A stretch of DNA of 64,000 nucleotides from the NCBI RefSeq assembly GCF_000153185.1, contig NZ_CH724149.1:609661-673660 (forward strand). Reading direction: 5' to 3'. Shown here one piece after another: positions 61,889 to 64,000 of the stretch. Numbering within the stretch: the first letter of the stretch is position 1; every line of letters begins with the position of its first letter. Origin of the DNA: Reinekea blandensis MED297. GTDB lineage: Bacteria > Pseudomonadota > Gammaproteobacteria > Pseudomonadales > Natronospirillaceae. The notes beneath the pieces were generated by a model. The model was not told the DNA's origin. It did no database searches and saw nothing but the letters and a program-made list of their open reading frames with translations. Position numbers and translations under genes: made by a program.

Positions 61889-61978
61889 GACAGCTTTCCT
61901 TAAAGCGAAATCTTCTAGATACCGGCATAGTAGCCGGGACAAGCCGTTAGTTTAACCCTGATGTGTTGTTTTTGTGAA

Positions 61979-62992
61979 TTAAAGCGCCTCGCGCTGCTGT
62001 TGGTGCGTTTCCAGTATCTGTTGCAACTGAAGGGCACTGAGCCGGGGACCGGATTGCTGCACGAGGTGAGCGGACGCCAAACTGGCCAACGCCCCCGCAT
62101 CGGCGAAGCTGTAATTTTGGGTGACGCCATACATGAAGGCACCGGCGAAAGTATCTCCGGCTCCCAATGTACTGATCGCCGTTACCCGATGGGCTGGAAC
62201 AGGGGTTTCGGTGTGGCCATCGTAAGCGAGGGCTCCGTCCTCGCCCAGCGTAATGACCCATTGATGCGCCAATTTGTTCAGGGTTTCTTTCTGGAGTGAC
62301 AGATCGTCGCTGTAAGCCCAGATTTCGGCTTCTTCTTCATTGCAGAACACCAGGTCGACGGGTTCATCCAGCAAGTGGGTCATGCGCTCGCGACAAAGAC
62401 GGGCGACCGCCGGGTCACAGAAATTGACGGCGATCTTTTTGCCGAGCCGACGTGCTTCGTCGCGGGCTTTCAGAGCAGCCTGATAACCAGGCTCGGCAAT
62501 GAGCAGATGTCCTTCGATGTAAACCCATTCGGCGGCTTGCAGGGCGTCGAGATTCAGATGTTCCGGGCCGATGTAATCGGTAATACCGACATAGGTGTTC
62601 ATCGTTCGGGCGGCATCGGGCGTTAACATGACCAGACAGACACCGGTGTGTCCGTCATTGGTTTTTGCATTGTGATCAGTGGCAATGCCCGACTCGACGA
62701 GCTGTTGCTGATAAAAACGCCCGTCTTCGTCATCCCCGAGCAAGCAGGAAAAATGACACTGAGCGCCGAGCAACGCCGCAGTGGCAATGGTGTTGGCACC
62801 GCTGCCGCCGCCGGATCGGAGGTTCAGTTTGCCACGCTCGGTGGCCGATTGGCGCAGTGTTTGCGAACGTTGAAAGTCGATCAGGGTTCGATGGCTTTTC
62901 GCGATGCCAAGGGTCTGCAGGAAGGATTCGCTGACGGCATACTCTTCATCCACCAGCGCGTGTCCAAACGCGTAGATATCCAACTTACCCAT
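61979..62992 (-). CDS. Adenosine-kinase-like PfkB sugar kinase
   Basis: A 337-residue ribokinase-family protein of the adenosine kinase type. N-terminal MGKLDIYAFGHALVDEEYAV, GGGSGANTIATAALLGAQ and the signature TLGAGDTFAGAFMYGVTQNY with the catalytic Asp are seen. Gammaproteobacterial members are usually annotated as adenosine or inosine-guanosine kinases. It is the second PfkB protein in this 6-kb stretch. The start at 62992 gives the family N-terminus. Substrate not proven. Confidence 0.85.
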   Translation of the reverse strand: MGKLDIYAFGHALVDEEYAVSESFLQTLGIAKSHRTLIDFQRSQTLRQSATERGKLNLRSGGGSGANTIATAALLGAQCHFSCLLGDDEDGRFYQQQLVESGIATDHNAKTNDGHTGVCLVMLTPDAARTMNTYVGITDYIGPEHLNLDALQAAEWVYIEGHLLIAEPGYQAALKARDEARRLGKKIAVNFCDPAVARLCRERMTHLLDEPVDLVFCNEEEAEIWAYSDDLSLQKETLNKLAHQWVITLGEDGALAYDGHTETPVPAHRVTAISTLGAGDTFAGAFMYGVTQNYSFADAGALASLASAHLVQQSGPRLSALQLQQILETHQQQREAL

Positions 62993-63097
62993 GATCAGGC
63001 CTTTTGTGAAAAAGCGCGCATTGTAATGAAATTTTCACCGCTGTTAATAGTCTCTCCTTGAGACTTCTCTGCGGTTCCTCTTTATAATGCGCCGCTT

Positions 63098-64000
63098 ATG
63101 GCAAATAAGACAACTTCCAAAAAACGATCGTCGACGCGCAAAGCCGCGACGAGCACACCCAAACGAACGCGTAAACCGAACACCAAACGGGGCGATACAT
63201 CCAATCGACGCCGCAAAATTCTGCGCCTGACGCTTCAGCTAAGCATGATTTGCGTCACTCTTTTAGCGTTTTGGATGGTTTATCTGAATGCGCAGGTTCG
63301 CGAAGGCTTTGAAGGTCGGCGCTTCAGCATTCCGGCACGAGTCTACAGCGAAGCGCAGGAGCTGTATGCGGGCGCGCCCATTCGACAAACGGACATGATT
63401 CGTCTGCTTGATCAGCTGGGTTACCGCCGGGTCAGTGATCCGGTGCAAGCCGGGCGTTATGCCGTCGGTACGCGCACTATTGAGGTCTATACCCGAGGCT
63501 TTCGGTTCTGGGATGGCGTTGAGCCGGCCCAGCGACTGCGTATGACCTTTGATGATACGGCGATTCGCACGTTGACCAATCGTCAGGGCCAACCGGTTCT
63601 GTTAACACGTCTGGATCCACTGTATCTGGGGCAAATATACCCGGGTGTCACCGAAGACAGGGTTCTATATCGCCTGGACGAGGTCCCACAGCGGATGGTA
63701 CTCGGACTGCTGCTGGTGGAAGATGATCGCTTTTTCAGCCACCACGGCGTGTCCATACGTGGCATCCTGCGTGCGTTAGTGGTCAACCTGACTAACGGCT
63801 CTGCGACTCAAGGTGGCAGCACGCTGACGAATCAGTTGGTTAAAAACCTGTATCTGTCACCGGAAAAAACCCTGACCCGAAAAATCAACGAAGCGCTGAT
63901 GTCGTTGATCCTGGAGTTCCATTACAGCAAGAACGACATTCTCGAAACTTATATGAACGAAGTGTATGTCGGTCAGCAGGGTGCCCGTTCGATCAATGGT
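63098..64000 (+). CDS. mrcB: Penicillin-binding protein 1B, 5' part
   Basis: Bifunctional peptidoglycan synthase, cut by the window end; 301 codons are here. A basic cytoplasmic tail (NKTTSKKRSSTRKAATSTPK) precedes one membrane helix (LSMICVTLLAFWMVYL, near residue 50). A UB2H-like region follows, then the transglycosylase domain with its catalytic Glu in VEDDRFFSHHGVSIRGILR and TQGGSTLTNQLVKNLYLS. The transpeptidase domain lies beyond 64000. The ATG at 63098 opens the basic tail. The gene is divergent from the kinase gene. Confidence 0.95.
   Translation, partial: MANKTTSKKRSSTRKAATSTPKRTRKPNTKRGDTSNRRRKILRLTLQLSMICVTLLAFWMVYLNAQVREGFEGRRFSIPARVYSEAQELYAGAPIRQTDMIRLLDQLGYRRVSDPVQAGRYAVGTRTIEVYTRGFRFWDGVEPAQRLRMTFDDTAIRTLTNRQGQPVLLTRLDPLYLGQIYPGVTEDRVLYRLDEVPQRMVLGLLLVEDDRFFSHHGVSIRGILRALVVNLTNGSATQGGSTLTNQLVKNLYLSPEKTLTRKINEALMSLILEFHYSKNDILETYMNEVYVGQQGARSING

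Overview
The window is a dense stretch of a gammaproteobacterial chromosome, with about 60 genes, short intergenic gaps and moderate G+C judged by eye. Several blocks point to Gammaproteobacteria of the Oceanospirillales/Pseudomonadales type: rpsU-yqeY-dnaG-rpoD with divergent tsaD; a fimX-serB neighbourhood like that of Pseudomonas; epmB/efp/epmA; FadE1/FadE2-type acyl-CoA dehydrogenases; tesA/ybbA/ybbP; fabR. A Vibrio-like carboxynorspermidine pathway and a PEP-CTERM protein fit an aquatic or marine lifestyle. No genus is claimed, and no tRNA or rRNA gene was seen.

Layout. 1-3.3 kb: 3' end of leuS, then holA (with no lptE between them), with an NrtS-like gene antisense to the holA end. 3.3-10 kb: MATE exporter, argP/argO pair, GH13 glucosidase coupled to a hexapeptide acetyltransferase, gabD. 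10-12.7 kb: small heat-shock gene with a sigma32 promoter and a ROSE-like leader, a TrmK-type methyltransferase, a membrane protein plus thioesterase pair. 12.7-19.5 kb: macromolecular-synthesis operon (rpsU, yqeY, dnaG, rpoD) and divergent tsaD-folB-folK. 19.5-24.6 kb: tesA, ybbA-ybbP, a peroxiredoxin with a candidate OxyR site, a Rieske protein. 24.6-31.6 kb: cyclase-like membrane protein, a 59-residue coiled-coil protein, serB, fimX and a PilZ-like protein. 31.8-34.5 kb: the EF-P beta-lysylation genes. 34.5-40.4 kb: ProQ, psd with an HDOD protein, an acyltransferase and two unknown genes. 40.7-44.4 kb: two FadE-type dehydrogenases. 44.4-45.9 kb: a decayed integron. 46-48.5 kb: norspermidine synthesis. 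48.7-50 kb: FMN riboswitch and a RibN-like transporter. 50-64 kb: small proteins, a methyltransferase, a PEP-CTERM protein, a SPOR-like protein, TSUP permease, fabR, Nudix, two PfkB kinases, a cyclic-nucleotide-binding protein, DNA polymerase II and the 5' part of mrcB.

The most unusual parts are two. First, a relic integron: a truncated intI-like integrase with a LexA-type box in front of it, facing one A+T-rich gene for a secreted protein that is followed by an attC-like element. Second, two nearly identical 18-bp PsrA-type palindromes 8 kb apart, one on the promoter of a FadE-type flavoprotein gene and one just upstream of an FMN riboswitch and a probable riboflavin importer. This suggests joint control of fatty-acid oxidation and flavin supply. 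Other RNA-level signals are the ROSE-like thermometer of the Hsp20 gene and a hairpin that hides the ribosome-binding site of an unknown gene near 39 kb.

Limits: all assignments come from reading motifs and remembered family features. No alignment, folding or database search was run. Many start codons were chosen by Shine-Dalgarno position, overlap with the previous gene, or family start.
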